In this document: positions 23,085 through 30,764 of the stretch, piece by piece
Position numbering within the stretch: position 1 is the stretch's first letter
Layout of the letters: every line of letters starts with the position of its first letter
Assembly (NCBI GenBank): GCA_017549365.1
Contig: JAFYUZ010000035.1
Coordinates: forward strand, 1-33,270
Length of the DNA: 33,270 nt
Origin: Clostridia bacterium
Lineage (GTDB): Bacteria > Bacillota > Clostridia > Oscillospirales > CAG-382
Direction of reading: 5' to 3'
Position numbers and translations under genes: made by a program
The notes under the pieces: generated by a model
What the model was told of the DNA's origin: nothing
What the model saw: the letters and a program-made list of their open reading frames with translations, nothing else
The model's database searches: none

Positions 23085-24653
23085 TTATTCGTTAATAAGA
23101 CGCAGAACTTTTTTAAGTTCGGCATCGTAAAGGGTGCAAAAACTGTCGGTTGCCACGGCAAAAAATCCGTCGCCGACGTCGTAATATTCGATCATAAGGC
23201 AGTCGGACAATACAAAACTTTGGGTTTTTGTGTCAAAAAGGTAGTATTTTGTCGCTCCGCCGAAGTCATAATCTTCATATACCGAGAGAATATAGTACCT
23301 TTCGTCATGCCCTGCGGGGTAAACACCGCCCTGACCGTCAAAGACGGCAACCTCTTTTTTGTTTTCAAAATCGTATATAATGGTTTTTATCGGGTCGGTA
23401 TAGACGGGTCTTCCATCGACGAAATCATCAAAATCATAGCTTCCTCTTGTGTAGATGATAAGCTTTTCTTCGTCAAGCACCGAAATTACGCTTTGACATC
23501 TTTGAAGCTCGGCGATTATTTTGCCCTTTGCGTCAAAGAGAGACTGGACGTTTTTTTCTTCGTCGTTGTGCATGTAATACCCTTGTACAGGGGTGTAAAT
23601 TTCGGGACTCTGTCCTTTTTCGTTGACAAAGGGCGTGCCGTCGGATTTTTTGTATACCTCCACACCGTTTTCGTCGTAATAACTGTAAAGGATATCATCG
23701 CCGCTTCCGTAAACGTTGACAAATCCCGAGACGGGAATTGATGCAATAAGCTTTCCGTCGGTCGAGAAAACGTCGGAAAAACCGATTCCGCGCGCCGTGA
23801 TATAATCGTCGCTGTAAAAATAGATGGTGTCGTATATATCGGAAATACGATTGAGATCCGAATCGATGAGATAAGCTTTTCCGTTGTATTCGGATACGTA
23901 AGCGATGCCGTGCTCGTTGAAATAAGAGCAGTTCTGATACTTTTTCGAGACTACCTTGCCACTCTTGTCGATATAGCAGGCGTTCTGCTCGTCCTCTCCG
24001 ATGTTTACGTTGCAATACCCGTGCGAAAAACTTCCTGCCGACCACACACCGGGCACTTCAAAAAGCTTGTTTCCCTTGTAATCATAGCAGACAAGACCGC
24101 GAAACTGGTAGGTTTCGGGATCGCTTTCGAGCACCGAGATTATTCCGTCGCCCGCGCCGCATATCCATGAGCCTGCCGAAAGGTCAAGTTTAAAACTTCC
24201 GTCTGCAGGTAATATCACCGAATCGCCCTGCATCATCATCTCCGCCATTTCATCGGTGTATGGTGTGATCTGGTAATACGGAAATTCTGCGTAATAATCG
24301 TTGTAGCTTACATATCCGTTGATGGGAGGAAGAACAATCTGTCCGTCCGGGGTGCAAAGGCCCTGGGACGAATAGGTCATTTTGATATCGGCGCCAAACG
24401 ACTCGCCGTCAAACTGTTTTGATCTGCCGAAAAAGGGAACGAGCACGCCGTAGCCTTCGTCGGGAACGAAATCGTCAGAGGCATTTTTGTGGTATTTCAC
24501 CGTTTCCTTGCCCGAATATTCACCAATGTCGGGAAGCTCGCCCTCTATTTTGAAAACAGGGCCGTCGTTTTCCGACACGGGCGCGGGTCGGGTGCAGGAG
24601 GATGGCAGAACGAGAAGGCCCGCCGTCAAAATAAGGATCAATATTTTTTTCAA
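23085..24653 (-). CDS. Lipoprotein with WG-like beta-repeat domain
   Basis: The product of about 522 residues begins with a lipoprotein signal ending LPSSC, then an extracellular region rich in short beta repeats of the kind YxDxxGxxL/V, for example LCTPDGQIVLPPINGY, VCYDYKGNKLFEVPG, CYIDKSGKVVSKKY, and SLFDAKGKIIAEL. Such repeats resemble KWG/WG-repeat proteins of Firmicutes, which are thought to form propellers that bind surface ligands; no enzyme motif is seen. The open frame starts at GTG 24659, but TTG 24653 fits better: the GGGGGG run then lies nine bases upstream and the protein begins MKKILIL. Its partner is the PstS-like lipoprotein. A dyad lies just before the start. Confidence 0.75.
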   Translation of the reverse strand: MKKILILILTAGLLVLPSSCTRPAPVSENDGPVFKIEGELPDIGEYSGKETVKYHKNASDDFVPDEGYGVLVPFFGRSKQFDGESFGADIKMTYSSQGLCTPDGQIVLPPINGYVSYNDYYAEFPYYQITPYTDEMAEMMMQGDSVILPADGSFKLDLSAGSWICGAGDGIISVLESDPETYQFRGLVCYDYKGNKLFEVPGVWSAGSFSHGYCNVNIGEDEQNACYIDKSGKVVSKKYQNCSYFNEHGIAYVSEYNGKAYLIDSDLNRISDIYDTIYFYSDDYITARGIGFSDVFSTDGKLIASIPVSGFVNVYGSGDDILYSYYDENGVEVYKKSDGTPFVNEKGQSPEIYTPVQGYYMHNDEEKNVQSLFDAKGKIIAELQRCQSVISVLDEEKLIIYTRGSYDFDDFVDGRPVYTDPIKTIIYDFENKKEVAVFDGQGGVYPAGHDERYYILSVYEDYDFGGATKYYLFDTKTQSFVLSDCLMIEYYDVGDGFFAVATDSFCTLYDAELKKVLRLINE

Positions 24654-24677
24654 AAACACATTCCCCCCAAAACAGAA

Positions 24678-24702
24678 AATATACAGTAAAAACCTGTATA
24701 TT
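24678..24702. promoter_or_regulatory. Perfect dyad before the lipoprotein operon
   Basis: AATATACAG (24678-24686) and CTGTATATT (24694-24702) form a perfect 9-bp inverted repeat with a 7-base centre, 25 bp before the lipoprotein start. A second, wider pair, TCTGAC (24704-24709) and GTCAGA (24734-24739), lies beside it. Either could be an operator; the first could also fold in RNA, but it is too AT-rich to be a convincing terminator. Confidence 0.5.
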
Positions 24703-24761
24703 ATCTGACGTTATTTTTTCGAAAAAGTTTCGTGTCAGACAAAAATTTTTCCGATTTTTTG

Positions 24762-25421
24762 TTAAATAAGGTTTTGTCCGTTGATGACAAGCTTGAATTT
24801 CAGTCCCAGCGACTCTGCCGCCCTGCGGCACATCGACATTCTGCCGAGGAATATCTCGAAATAATCCATAACGGGGCTGATGGTCGTGTCAATTTCAAGG
24901 GTAAGCTTTATTGCCTGGTTGTTGTCGCAAAGCTCAAGCTCCGAGCTTACGACGGAATAGTTTACTCTGTCGTGAATGTCAAATTTTGTAAAGTCCGCGT
25001 TGCGCACGCGCGAACGGCGAACGTCGCTTTTGTCGGCAAGAATAAGGGCCGCCGCCGCAGGATTTACGGCAACACCCGTGCCTTCGTCGTGGTTCCCGAT
25101 GGCAGAAACGATGACGGCAATGTCTGCGGCATCGAAATCAAGCTTGTCGAGTATTCTGAAAGCCATGATAGCGCCGCTTTGCGAATGGTCCACGCGGTTG
25201 ACGAGATTTCCTATATCGTGCATAAGCCCTGCGATCTTTGCAAGCTCGACGGTGTGCTCGTCGTATCCCAGCCCTGTAAGAATGTATGCCGCAGTGACGG
25301 CGGTTTTGGTGACGTGGGCAAAGTTGTGCTCGGTATACCCCATGGCTTTGAGCGAATTGTCTGCGCTGAGGATATAGGTCTTTATTTTTTCGTTTTGTCT
25401 TATCTGTTCGTATGTCATCAT
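24762..25421 (-). CDS. HD-domain phosphohydrolase-like protein
   Basis: A 219-residue protein with an HD domain: H36 in HNFAHVTKTA, the doublet H68-D69 in AGLMHDIGNLVNR, H111 in AIGNHDEGTG, and D130 in LILADKSDVRRSRVRN. These are the metal ligands of HD phosphohydrolases, whose members cleave nucleotides or cyclic dinucleotides; the substrate cannot be read. The last 75 residues form an extra alpha/beta domain. The frame is open far upstream, but the start is set at ATG 25421, nine bases after AAAGGAG; the longer form would begin inside the promoter. The downstream lipoprotein gene begins 108 bp later. Confidence 0.88.
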   Translation of the reverse strand: MMTYEQIRQNEKIKTYILSADNSLKAMGYTEHNFAHVTKTAVTAAYILTGLGYDEHTVELAKIAGLMHDIGNLVNRVDHSQSGAIMAFRILDKLDFDAADIAVIVSAIGNHDEGTGVAVNPAAAALILADKSDVRRSRVRNADFTKFDIHDRVNYSVVSSELELCDNNQAIKLTLEIDTTISPVMDYFEIFLGRMSMCRRAAESLGLKFKLVINGQNLI

Positions 25422-25457
25422 ATATTTTCGTCTCCTTTCTCTTTTTCTTTCACTTCG

Positions 25458-25486
25458 ATTGTATACCATTGCAGGAAAAAGTGCAA
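25458..25486 (-). promoter_or_regulatory. Sigma-A promoter of the HD-domain gene
   Basis: Minus-strand TTGCAC (25481-25486), 17-bp spacer, TACAAT (25458-25463), about 37 bases before the chosen ATG. Confidence 0.75.
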
Positions 25487-25551
25487 GAGTTTTTTGTGAA
25501 AAATAGTGGTAAAAATCCAAATGATACAAAGAATATTTACCAAAATAGCTC

Positions 25552-25580
25552 TTGACAAACTTTGATATATAGGGTACAAT
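25552..25580 (+). promoter_or_regulatory. Sigma-A promoter of the acpP-nifS-nifU operon
   Basis: TTGACA (25552-25557), spacer 17 bp, TACAAT (25575-25580), with 52 bp to the ACP start. It is divergent from the HD promoter. Confidence 0.88.
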
Positions 25581-25632
25581 AAATTGTTAAATTGTAAACA
25601 TTCAATCTAATATAATAACGGAGGAAAAACTC

Positions 25633-25857
25633 ATGCTCGAAACGATCAAGGCAATACTCGTAAAACACCTTAAGATCGACCCCAACACCATCACAGAAAA
25701 CACAAATCTTCAGGAAGATCTCGGCGCAGATTCTCTTGACCTTGTTGAGATCATCATGGAATTTGAAACCAAGTTCGGACTTGAAATTCCCGATGAGGAT
25801 ATCCTTAAGTTCAAGACCATCGGCGACGCCGTAAAGTACATCGAAGCACACAAATAA
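25633..25857 (+). CDS. acpP: Acyl carrier protein
   Basis: ACP carries growing acyl chains on a phosphopantetheine arm. The 74-residue acidic protein shows the attachment motif LGADSLDLVEIIMEFE with the serine near residue 37, and the normal helix pattern ending IGDAVKYIEAHK. ATG 25633 follows GGAGGAAAAACTC. It is the first gene of a three-gene operon with a cysteine desulfurase and a Fe-S scaffold; no fatty acid synthesis gene is near, so it may be either a second ACP or the main one placed away from the fab cluster. Confidence 0.96.
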   Translation: MLETIKAILVKHLKIDPNTITENTNLQEDLGADSLDLVEIIMEFETKFGLEIPDEDILKFKTIGDAVKYIEAHK

Positions 25858-25893
25858 TTTATCATTTCAAAACAGGAAGAAGCGCAAAATCAA

Positions 25894-27066
25894 ATGGAAA
25901 AAAGATTTGTCTATGCAGACAATGCCGCCACCACAAAGGTTTATCCCGAGGTGGTAGAAGAAATGCTGCCCTATTTCACCGAAGTTTTCGGCAATCCGTC
26001 GAGCCTCCACCACATGGGTCAGCAGGCAAAAAAAGCTCTTGACAGTGCAAGAGCCAGAATAGCAGATGTCATCGGCGCCGCACCCGAGGAGATCTTCTTT
26101 ACCAGCTGCGGCACAGAATCTGACAACTGGGCCATCCGCGGTGCTTCCGCAGTTTATGCCCGTGTCAACAAGATCGAAAAACCCCACATCATAACCACAA
26201 AGATCGAGCATCACGCGGTGCTTCACACCTTTAAGGCGCTCGAAAACTCGGGATATGAAGTGACATACGTTGACGTTGACGAAAACGGAAAGGTGTCTCC
26301 CGATGCCATAGTTTCCGCCATCCGCGACAACACCTGCCTTATAACCGTCATGCTTGCCAACAACGAAATGGGCACCATCGAGCCTGTTGCTGACATTGTA
26401 AAGGCGGTTAAAGCGGTAAGAAACATCCCCTTCCTCACAGATGCCGTTCAGGCGGTGGGTAACATTCCCGTAAACGTGAAGGAGCTGGGGGTTGACATGC
26501 TCTCTTTCTCGGGTCACAAGATCCACGCCCCCAAGGGTGTCGGCTGTCTTTATATCAAAAAAGGCACAAGACTCAAGAACCTCATCGAAGGCGGCGGTCA
26601 GGAAAAGGGCAAGCGCGCAGGCACAGAAGGTCTTGCCAACATCATGGGTATGGCAAAGGCTCTTGAAATATCCCGCGACAGAATGGGCGAAGCAAAAGAG
26701 CTTGCCGCCAAGCGCGACAGACTGATAAAAGGCATCACAAGTCTTCCCGACACATACCTCACAGGCCATCCCACAGACAGACTTCCCGGCAACGCAAGCT
26801 TTGTTTTCAAGGGAATAGAGGGCGAATCTCTGCTCTTTCTTCTCAGCGCCGCAGGCATCTGCGGTTCCACAGGCTCTGCCTGCTCGTCGGCATCGCTTGA
26901 ACCGTCGCACGTTCTCACCTCTATGGGTATTCCCGTTGAGATCTGCCACGGCTCGCTCAGACTTTCTATCTGCTATGAAACCACAGACGAGGACATCGAC
27001 TACATGATCGAAAACGTCAAAAAGGTTGTCGAAAGACTCCGTATGATGTCCCCGATATACAACTGA
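25894..27066 (+). CDS. nifS: Cysteine desulfurase, NifS/IscS type
   Basis: The 390-residue PLP enzyme takes sulfur from cysteine as a persulfide and hands it to the scaffold encoded next. The signatures are YADNAATTKVYPEV, FGNPSSLHHMGQ, IFFTSCGTESDNWAIRG, ITTKIEHHAVLHT, the PLP lysine K209 in DMLSFSGHKIHAPKGVG, KRAGTEGLANI, and the mobile-loop cysteine C330 in STGSACSSASLEPSHVL. It is class I (NifS/IscS) rather than SufS. ATG 25894 lies 36 bp after acpP, with GGAAGAAG upstream. The enzyme appears complete. Confidence 0.96.
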   Translation: MEKRFVYADNAATTKVYPEVVEEMLPYFTEVFGNPSSLHHMGQQAKKALDSARARIADVIGAAPEEIFFTSCGTESDNWAIRGASAVYARVNKIEKPHIITTKIEHHAVLHTFKALENSGYEVTYVDVDENGKVSPDAIVSAIRDNTCLITVMLANNEMGTIEPVADIVKAVKAVRNIPFLTDAVQAVGNIPVNVKELGVDMLSFSGHKIHAPKGVGCLYIKKGTRLKNLIEGGGQEKGKRAGTEGLANIMGMAKALEISRDRMGEAKELAAKRDRLIKGITSLPDTYLTGHPTDRLPGNASFVFKGIEGESLLFLLSAAGICGSTGSACSSASLEPSHVLTSMGIPVEICHGSLRLSICYETTDEDIDYMIENVKKVVERLRMMSPIYN

Positions 27067-27089
27067 AACTGAAACCGAAAGGAGTAAAA

Positions 27090-27533
27090 ATGGAATACAG
27101 CGAAAAGGTCATGGACCATTTCATGAATCCCCGCAATGTCGGTGTGATCGAAGACGCAAACGCCGTAGGCGAAGTCGGAAACGCAAAGTGCGGCGATATC
27201 ATGAAGATATATATGAAAATTGAAAACGACACGATAACAGACATCAAGTTCCAGACATTCGGATGTTGCGCGGCAATCGCCACATCCTCGATGGCAACAG
27301 AGCTTATCAAAGGCAAAACGGTTGAAGACGCCCTTGCTCTTACAAACAAGGCGGTAATCGAGGCTCTCGACGGACTTCCGCCGGTCAAGGTTCACTGCTC
27401 GGTGTTGGCAGAAGAAGCGGTTAAGGCTGCTCTTGCCAACTATTTCAGAAGCATCGGCAAGATCGAAGAGGCTGAAAAGCTCGATTCTGCTTGCGATGGT
27501 TGCTGTGAGCATTGCTCTTGCGACAAACACTGA
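27090..27533 (+). CDS. nifU: NifU/IscU-type iron-sulfur cluster scaffold with Cys-rich tail
   Basis: The 147-residue protein is a U-type scaffold on which Fe-S clusters are built. The three ligand cysteines are C34 in NAKCGDIMK (with D36), C59 in FQTFGCCAAIATSSM and C103 in PVKVHCSVLAEEA. In place of the usual end, the last 15 residues add CDGCCEHCSCDKH, with five more cysteines and two histidines. That tail is seen in some clostridial NifU-like proteins and could bind metal or sulfur; this is an inference. RBS AAAGGAG precedes ATG 27090. It lies 23 bp after nifS and ends the operon before a terminator. Confidence 0.95.
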   Translation: MEYSEKVMDHFMNPRNVGVIEDANAVGEVGNAKCGDIMKIYMKIENDTITDIKFQTFGCCAAIATSSMATELIKGKTVEDALALTNKAVIEALDGLPPVKVHCSVLAEEAVKAALANYFRSIGKIEEAEKLDSACDGCCEHCSCDKH

Positions 27534-27552
27534 ATTGGTTTATAAAAAGCTG

Positions 27553-27580
27553 AACGGCGGAGATTTTCTCCGCCGTTTTT
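27553..27580 (+). terminator. Intrinsic terminator of the acpP-nifS-nifU operon
   Basis: AACGGCGGAG (27553-27562) and CTCCGCCGTT (27568-27577), perfect 10-bp stem, followed by a T-run. Confidence 0.94.
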
Positions 27581-27586
27581 GATTTT

Positions 27587-27760
27587 TCAGTCTCTTTTTC
27601 CGGTTTTTATCTGTCCGTGCTTTGCTTCGTAGTTTTCTATAAGATCGCGTATAAGCACGAGTATCTGCCCGTTGGCACTGCGACCCTCATAATCGGCGAT
27701 CACGTGCAATTTGTCAAGCATTTCTTCTTCAATTCTTATTGACATACTTTTTATAGCCAT
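27587..27760 (-). CDS. Ribbon-helix-helix (Arc/MetJ-type) DNA-binding protein
   Basis: A 57-residue protein read on the minus strand from ATG 27760 to TGA 27587. The N-terminal strand SMSIRIEEEMLDKLHVIADY and the following helices (EGRSANGQILVLIRDLIENYE) are the pattern of Arc-like ribbon-helix-helix repressors: an alternating beta strand, a first helix, the GRSAN turn, and a second helix. GAGG lies five bases before the ATG. The gene is divergent from the SLOG-type gene across a 108-bp spacer with dyad and direct repeats, so it probably represses itself and that gene. It could be an antitoxin-like regulator, but no toxin is adjacent on its own strand. Confidence 0.85.
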   Translation of the reverse strand: MAIKSMSIRIEEEMLDKLHVIADYEGRSANGQILVLIRDLIENYEAKHGQIKTGKRD

Positions 27761-27769
27761 ATAAACCTC

Positions 27770-27837
27770 ACTTTGAATTTATTTTGTATTTACTTTACAC
27801 TCATTTTGTGTTAAAATGCATAATATAAAATCAAAGT
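27770..27837. promoter_or_regulatory. Repeat-rich divergent control region, candidate RHH operator
   Basis: Perfect inverted repeats ACTTTGA (27770-27776) and TCAAAGT (27831-27837) bracket the spacer. Inside, ATTTTGTATT (27781-27790) and ATTTTGTGTT (27803-27812) are direct repeats 22 bp apart, and TTTACAC (27794-27800) with GTGTTAAA (27808-27815) is a near dyad. Arc-type repressors bind such tandem sites cooperatively. The DNA is very AT-rich and no single promoter stands out. Confidence 0.5.
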
Positions 27838-27868
27838 AATTTTAATTTAAGTTTAATATGGAGTTAAA

Positions 27869-28198
27869 ATGAAATTGGCAATAATAGGTTCGAGAAATAT
27901 AGACGATATTGTTATCGACAAATATATTCCCGAGGCAACGACCGAAATAGTTTCGGGAGGAGCAAAAGGGGTGGATACATTGGCAAAGTTTTTTGCGCAA
28001 AAGAACGGACTTATTCTCACTGAATTTTTACCCCGATACGACTTGTACGGCAAAGTCGCCCCCATTAAGAGAAACCGCGAAATCGCAGAATATGCCGACG
28101 AGGCGATCGCGTTTTGGGACGGCAGATCAAAAGGAACAGATCATGCAATCGCTTTTTTCAAAAAACTCGGCAAGAAAGTGACTGTAATAATGCTTTGA
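27869..28198 (+). CDS. SLOG-superfamily protein, DUF2493/YspA type
   Basis: The 109-residue protein matches the small Rossmann-like SLOG family DUF2493. It has the nucleotide-binding start KLAIIGSRNIDD, the glycine loop IVSGGAKGVDTLAKFFA near residue 30, and RNREIAEYADEAIAFWDGRS followed by KGT near residue 75. SLOG proteins bind or process nucleotide-derived ligands, and several act as sensors in conflict systems, but small DUF2493 proteins have no settled function. GGAG lies seven bases before ATG 27869. The divergent RHH gene is its likely regulator, and a bidirectional terminator follows. Confidence 0.85.
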   Translation: MKLAIIGSRNIDDIVIDKYIPEATTEIVSGGAKGVDTLAKFFAQKNGLILTEFLPRYDLYGKVAPIKRNREIAEYADEAIAFWDGRSKGTDHAIAFFKKLGKKVTVIML

Positions 28199-28207
28199 AA
28201 CAAACAA

Positions 28208-28245
28208 AAGAGGAACCGCATCACACAAGCGGTTCCTCTTCTGTA
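28208..28245. terminator. Bidirectional terminator between the SLOG gene and the fusion gene
   Basis: A perfect 12-bp stem, AAGAGGAACCGC (28208-28219) and GCGGTTCCTCTT (28229-28240), with a 9-base loop. On the minus strand it is followed by TTTTG and T-rich DNA, so it chiefly ends the fusion-gene transcript. Confidence 0.88.
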
Positions 28246-28273
28246 TATTTTGTAAAAACTATCCGAAAGGTGC

Positions 28274-30724
28274 TTATTCGGCAACGATACCTTCGACCTT
28301 TTTGATGCCGAGGCGCTCAACCGCTTCCTCACGCATCTTGTATTTAAGTATCTTTCCTGCCGCGTTCATCGGGAAAGCATCCACAAAGTCGATGTACTTT
28401 GGCACTTTGTGCTTTGCCATGTGGTCGCGGATATACTGTTTCATTTCGTCAACAGTGAGCTGTTCACCCTTTTTGAGGATGATGCACGCCATGATCTCTT
28501 CGCCGTACTGCTCATCGGGAACACCGATAACCTGCACGTCCTTGACCATGGGATGGGTATAGATAAATTCTTCGATCTCCTTGGGGTAAATGTTTTCGCC
28601 GCCGCGGATTATCATGTCTTTAAGACGTCCTGTGATGCGGTAGTTGCCCTCGGGAGTGCGCAGAGCAAGGTCGCCGGTGTGGAGCCAGCCGTCCTTGTCA
28701 ATGGTGTCGCGGGTAGCCTTGGGCATTTTGTAATATCCCTTCATGATATTGTAGCCGCGCGCCACAAATTCGCCGGTTACGTTGTCGGGGAGATCCTTGC
28801 CGGTTTCGGGGTCGACGATCTTGCATTCGATCTCGGGAAGTGCGCGTCCGACGGTGGTAACGCGGACGTCCATCGGGTCGTCGGTCGAGCTCATGGTGCA
28901 TCCGGGGGATGCTTCGGTCTGACCGTATACGATGGTGATGTCGGTCATGTGCATTCTGTCGATAACCTGCTGCATGATGGCTTCGGGGCAAGGCGAGCCT
29001 GCCATGATGCCTGTTCTCATGTATGAAAAATCGGTTTTTTCAAAATCCTTGTGTTCAAGCATGGCAATGAACATGGTGGGAACGCCGTGGAAAGCCGTGA
29101 TCTTTTCCTGGTTTACGCAGGCAAGGGCGGGCTTGGGCGAAAAATAGGGCAGGGGAAGAAGTGTTCCGCCGTGGGTCATGGTTGCCGTCATGGCAAGCAC
29201 CATGCCAAAGCAATGGAACATGGGCACCTGAATCATCATTCTGTCGGCGGTCGAAAGCTCCATGCGGTCGCCGATACATTTGCCGTTGTTTACAACGTTG
29301 TAGTGGGTGAGCATAACGCCCTTGGGGAATCCCGTTGTACCCGAGGTGTACTGCATGTTGCAGACGTCGTGGATATTTACCGCCGCCGCCATTCTTCTTA
29401 CCTCTTCAACCGGCACGGTTTTGCCCATCTGCAGAGCATCGTCCCAGGTAAGGCATCCCTTTTGGGTATATCCAACGGTTACGACGTTGCGCAAAAAGGG
29501 AAGACGCTTTGAATGCAGACGCTTGCCGGGAGCAAGGTTTTCAAGCTCGGGGCAGAGCTCGGCGATGATCTCGTCGTAGTGGGAATCGCGATAGCCCTGA
29601 ACCGTGATAAGGGTGTGGGTGTCCGACTGACGGAGCAGATATTCCGCTTCGTGGATCTTGTAGGCGGTGTTTACGGTAACAAGTACCGCACCGATCTTGG
29701 TGGTTGCCCAGAAGGCAATGTACCACTGGGGCACGTTGGTTGCCCAAAGCGCCACGTGCGAGCCTGCCTTTACACCCATGGCAATAAGGGCGCGGGCAAA
29801 TTCGTCAACGTCGTCCCTGAACTGGCGGTACGAGCGGGTGTAATCAAGTGTTGTGTATTTGAAAGCAAGCTGGTCGGGAAAATTTTCAACCATGGTGTCG
29901 AGCACCTGGGAGAAGGTCTTTTCAACAAGGGTGTCGCGCTTCCAGACGTATTTTCCGTCGCCGCGTGTTGTTTCGTAAAGAACGTTTTTGTTCTTCGAGG
30001 GGTCGTCGTAGCGGGACATATAGCTTTCAAAATGGGGAAGTATAACTTCGATGTCCGAAATATCGGAAGCCCAGGTGGGGTCCCATTCGGCACAGATAAA
30101 ACCGTCGTAGTTTATCGAGCGCAACGAGTCGATGACTTCCGAAAGGGGAAGCACCCCTTCGCCAACGAGCTCGCATTTGCCTTCCTTGTCGGCATCCTTG
30201 AGATGAATGTGCTTTATGTAAGCGCCGAGATTTTTAAGGCTGTCCTCGGGGGTCTCGCCCGCAAGACAGGTGTAGTAAGGATCCCAAAGAGCGCAGAGAG
30301 AGTCGCTTGAGAAGCTGTTGAGAAGCTCGAGCAGTGCCTTTGTATCGGCAAAATCGCCTGCGGTTTCGACAAGAAGAACAACCTTTGCGCTTTTTGCCAC
30401 GTCAATGAGCTCTTCGATTATTTTTATGCACTTTTCGCCGATGTCTGCCTTGATACGCACATACGGACAATGCAGAGCGCTTGCCGCCTCGATACATTCC
30501 TTTGCTTCCGCACCGTCATCTTCGCCCACCGAATGGGTGGCGTCGATGCAGGATATAACAAGCTTTCTTTCGATGAGAGAGCGGTAAAGACGACGGAGGT
30601 CTTCGTTTTCGATGGCGGAAACGTTGTGTATCTCAATACCCGAAAAACGGTATTTCACAGCGTGATCCATGAAGTCACGGAAGGAGATGTTCTCCCATCT
30701 GTTTGTGGAAAATGACAGATTCAT
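28274..30724 (-). CDS. Fusion of xylose-isomerase-like TIM barrel with acyl-CoA-synthetase-type AMP-binding enzyme
   Basis: The protein has 816 residues. Residues 1-235 form a sugar phosphate isomerase/epimerase-type TIM barrel with a full set of likely metal ligands: E120 in LLVETAGDF, D148 in ALWDPYY, H174 in KHIHLKD and E213 in ICAEWDP. After a linker of about 25 residues, 260-816 form a complete adenylating enzyme of the acyl-CoA synthetase kind: core motif YTSGTTGFPKG (459-469), VPMFHCFGM, VYGQTEASPG, GWLHTGDLA, RLKDMIIRGGENIYPKEIEEF, and the A10 lysine K791 in NAAGKILKYKMR. The reading frame is continuous, with no sign of a frameshift. The upstream gene, 40 bp away, encodes a LeuA-like protein. 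Substrates are unknown: perhaps the barrel makes or senses the acid that the second part activates. Confidence 0.88.
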   Translation of the reverse strand: MNLSFSTNRWENISFRDFMDHAVKYRFSGIEIHNVSAIENEDLRRLYRSLIERKLVISCIDATHSVGEDDGAEAKECIEAASALHCPYVRIKADIGEKCIKIIEELIDVAKSAKVVLLVETAGDFADTKALLELLNSFSSDSLCALWDPYYTCLAGETPEDSLKNLGAYIKHIHLKDADKEGKCELVGEGVLPLSEVIDSLRSINYDGFICAEWDPTWASDISDIEVILPHFESYMSRYDDPSKNKNVLYETTRGDGKYVWKRDTLVEKTFSQVLDTMVENFPDQLAFKYTTLDYTRSYRQFRDDVDEFARALIAMGVKAGSHVALWATNVPQWYIAFWATTKIGAVLVTVNTAYKIHEAEYLLRQSDTHTLITVQGYRDSHYDEIIAELCPELENLAPGKRLHSKRLPFLRNVVTVGYTQKGCLTWDDALQMGKTVPVEEVRRMAAAVNIHDVCNMQYTSGTTGFPKGVMLTHYNVVNNGKCIGDRMELSTADRMMIQVPMFHCFGMVLAMTATMTHGGTLLPLPYFSPKPALACVNQEKITAFHGVPTMFIAMLEHKDFEKTDFSYMRTGIMAGSPCPEAIMQQVIDRMHMTDITIVYGQTEASPGCTMSSTDDPMDVRVTTVGRALPEIECKIVDPETGKDLPDNVTGEFVARGYNIMKGYYKMPKATRDTIDKDGWLHTGDLALRTPEGNYRITGRLKDMIIRGGENIYPKEIEEFIYTHPMVKDVQVIGVPDEQYGEEIMACIILKKGEQLTVDEMKQYIRDHMAKHKVPKYIDFVDAFPMNAAGKILKYKMREEAVERLGIKKVEGIVAE

Positions 30725-30764
30725 TTTATATCTTCAATCCTTTCGTAAAGAGAAAATCGGGGGA

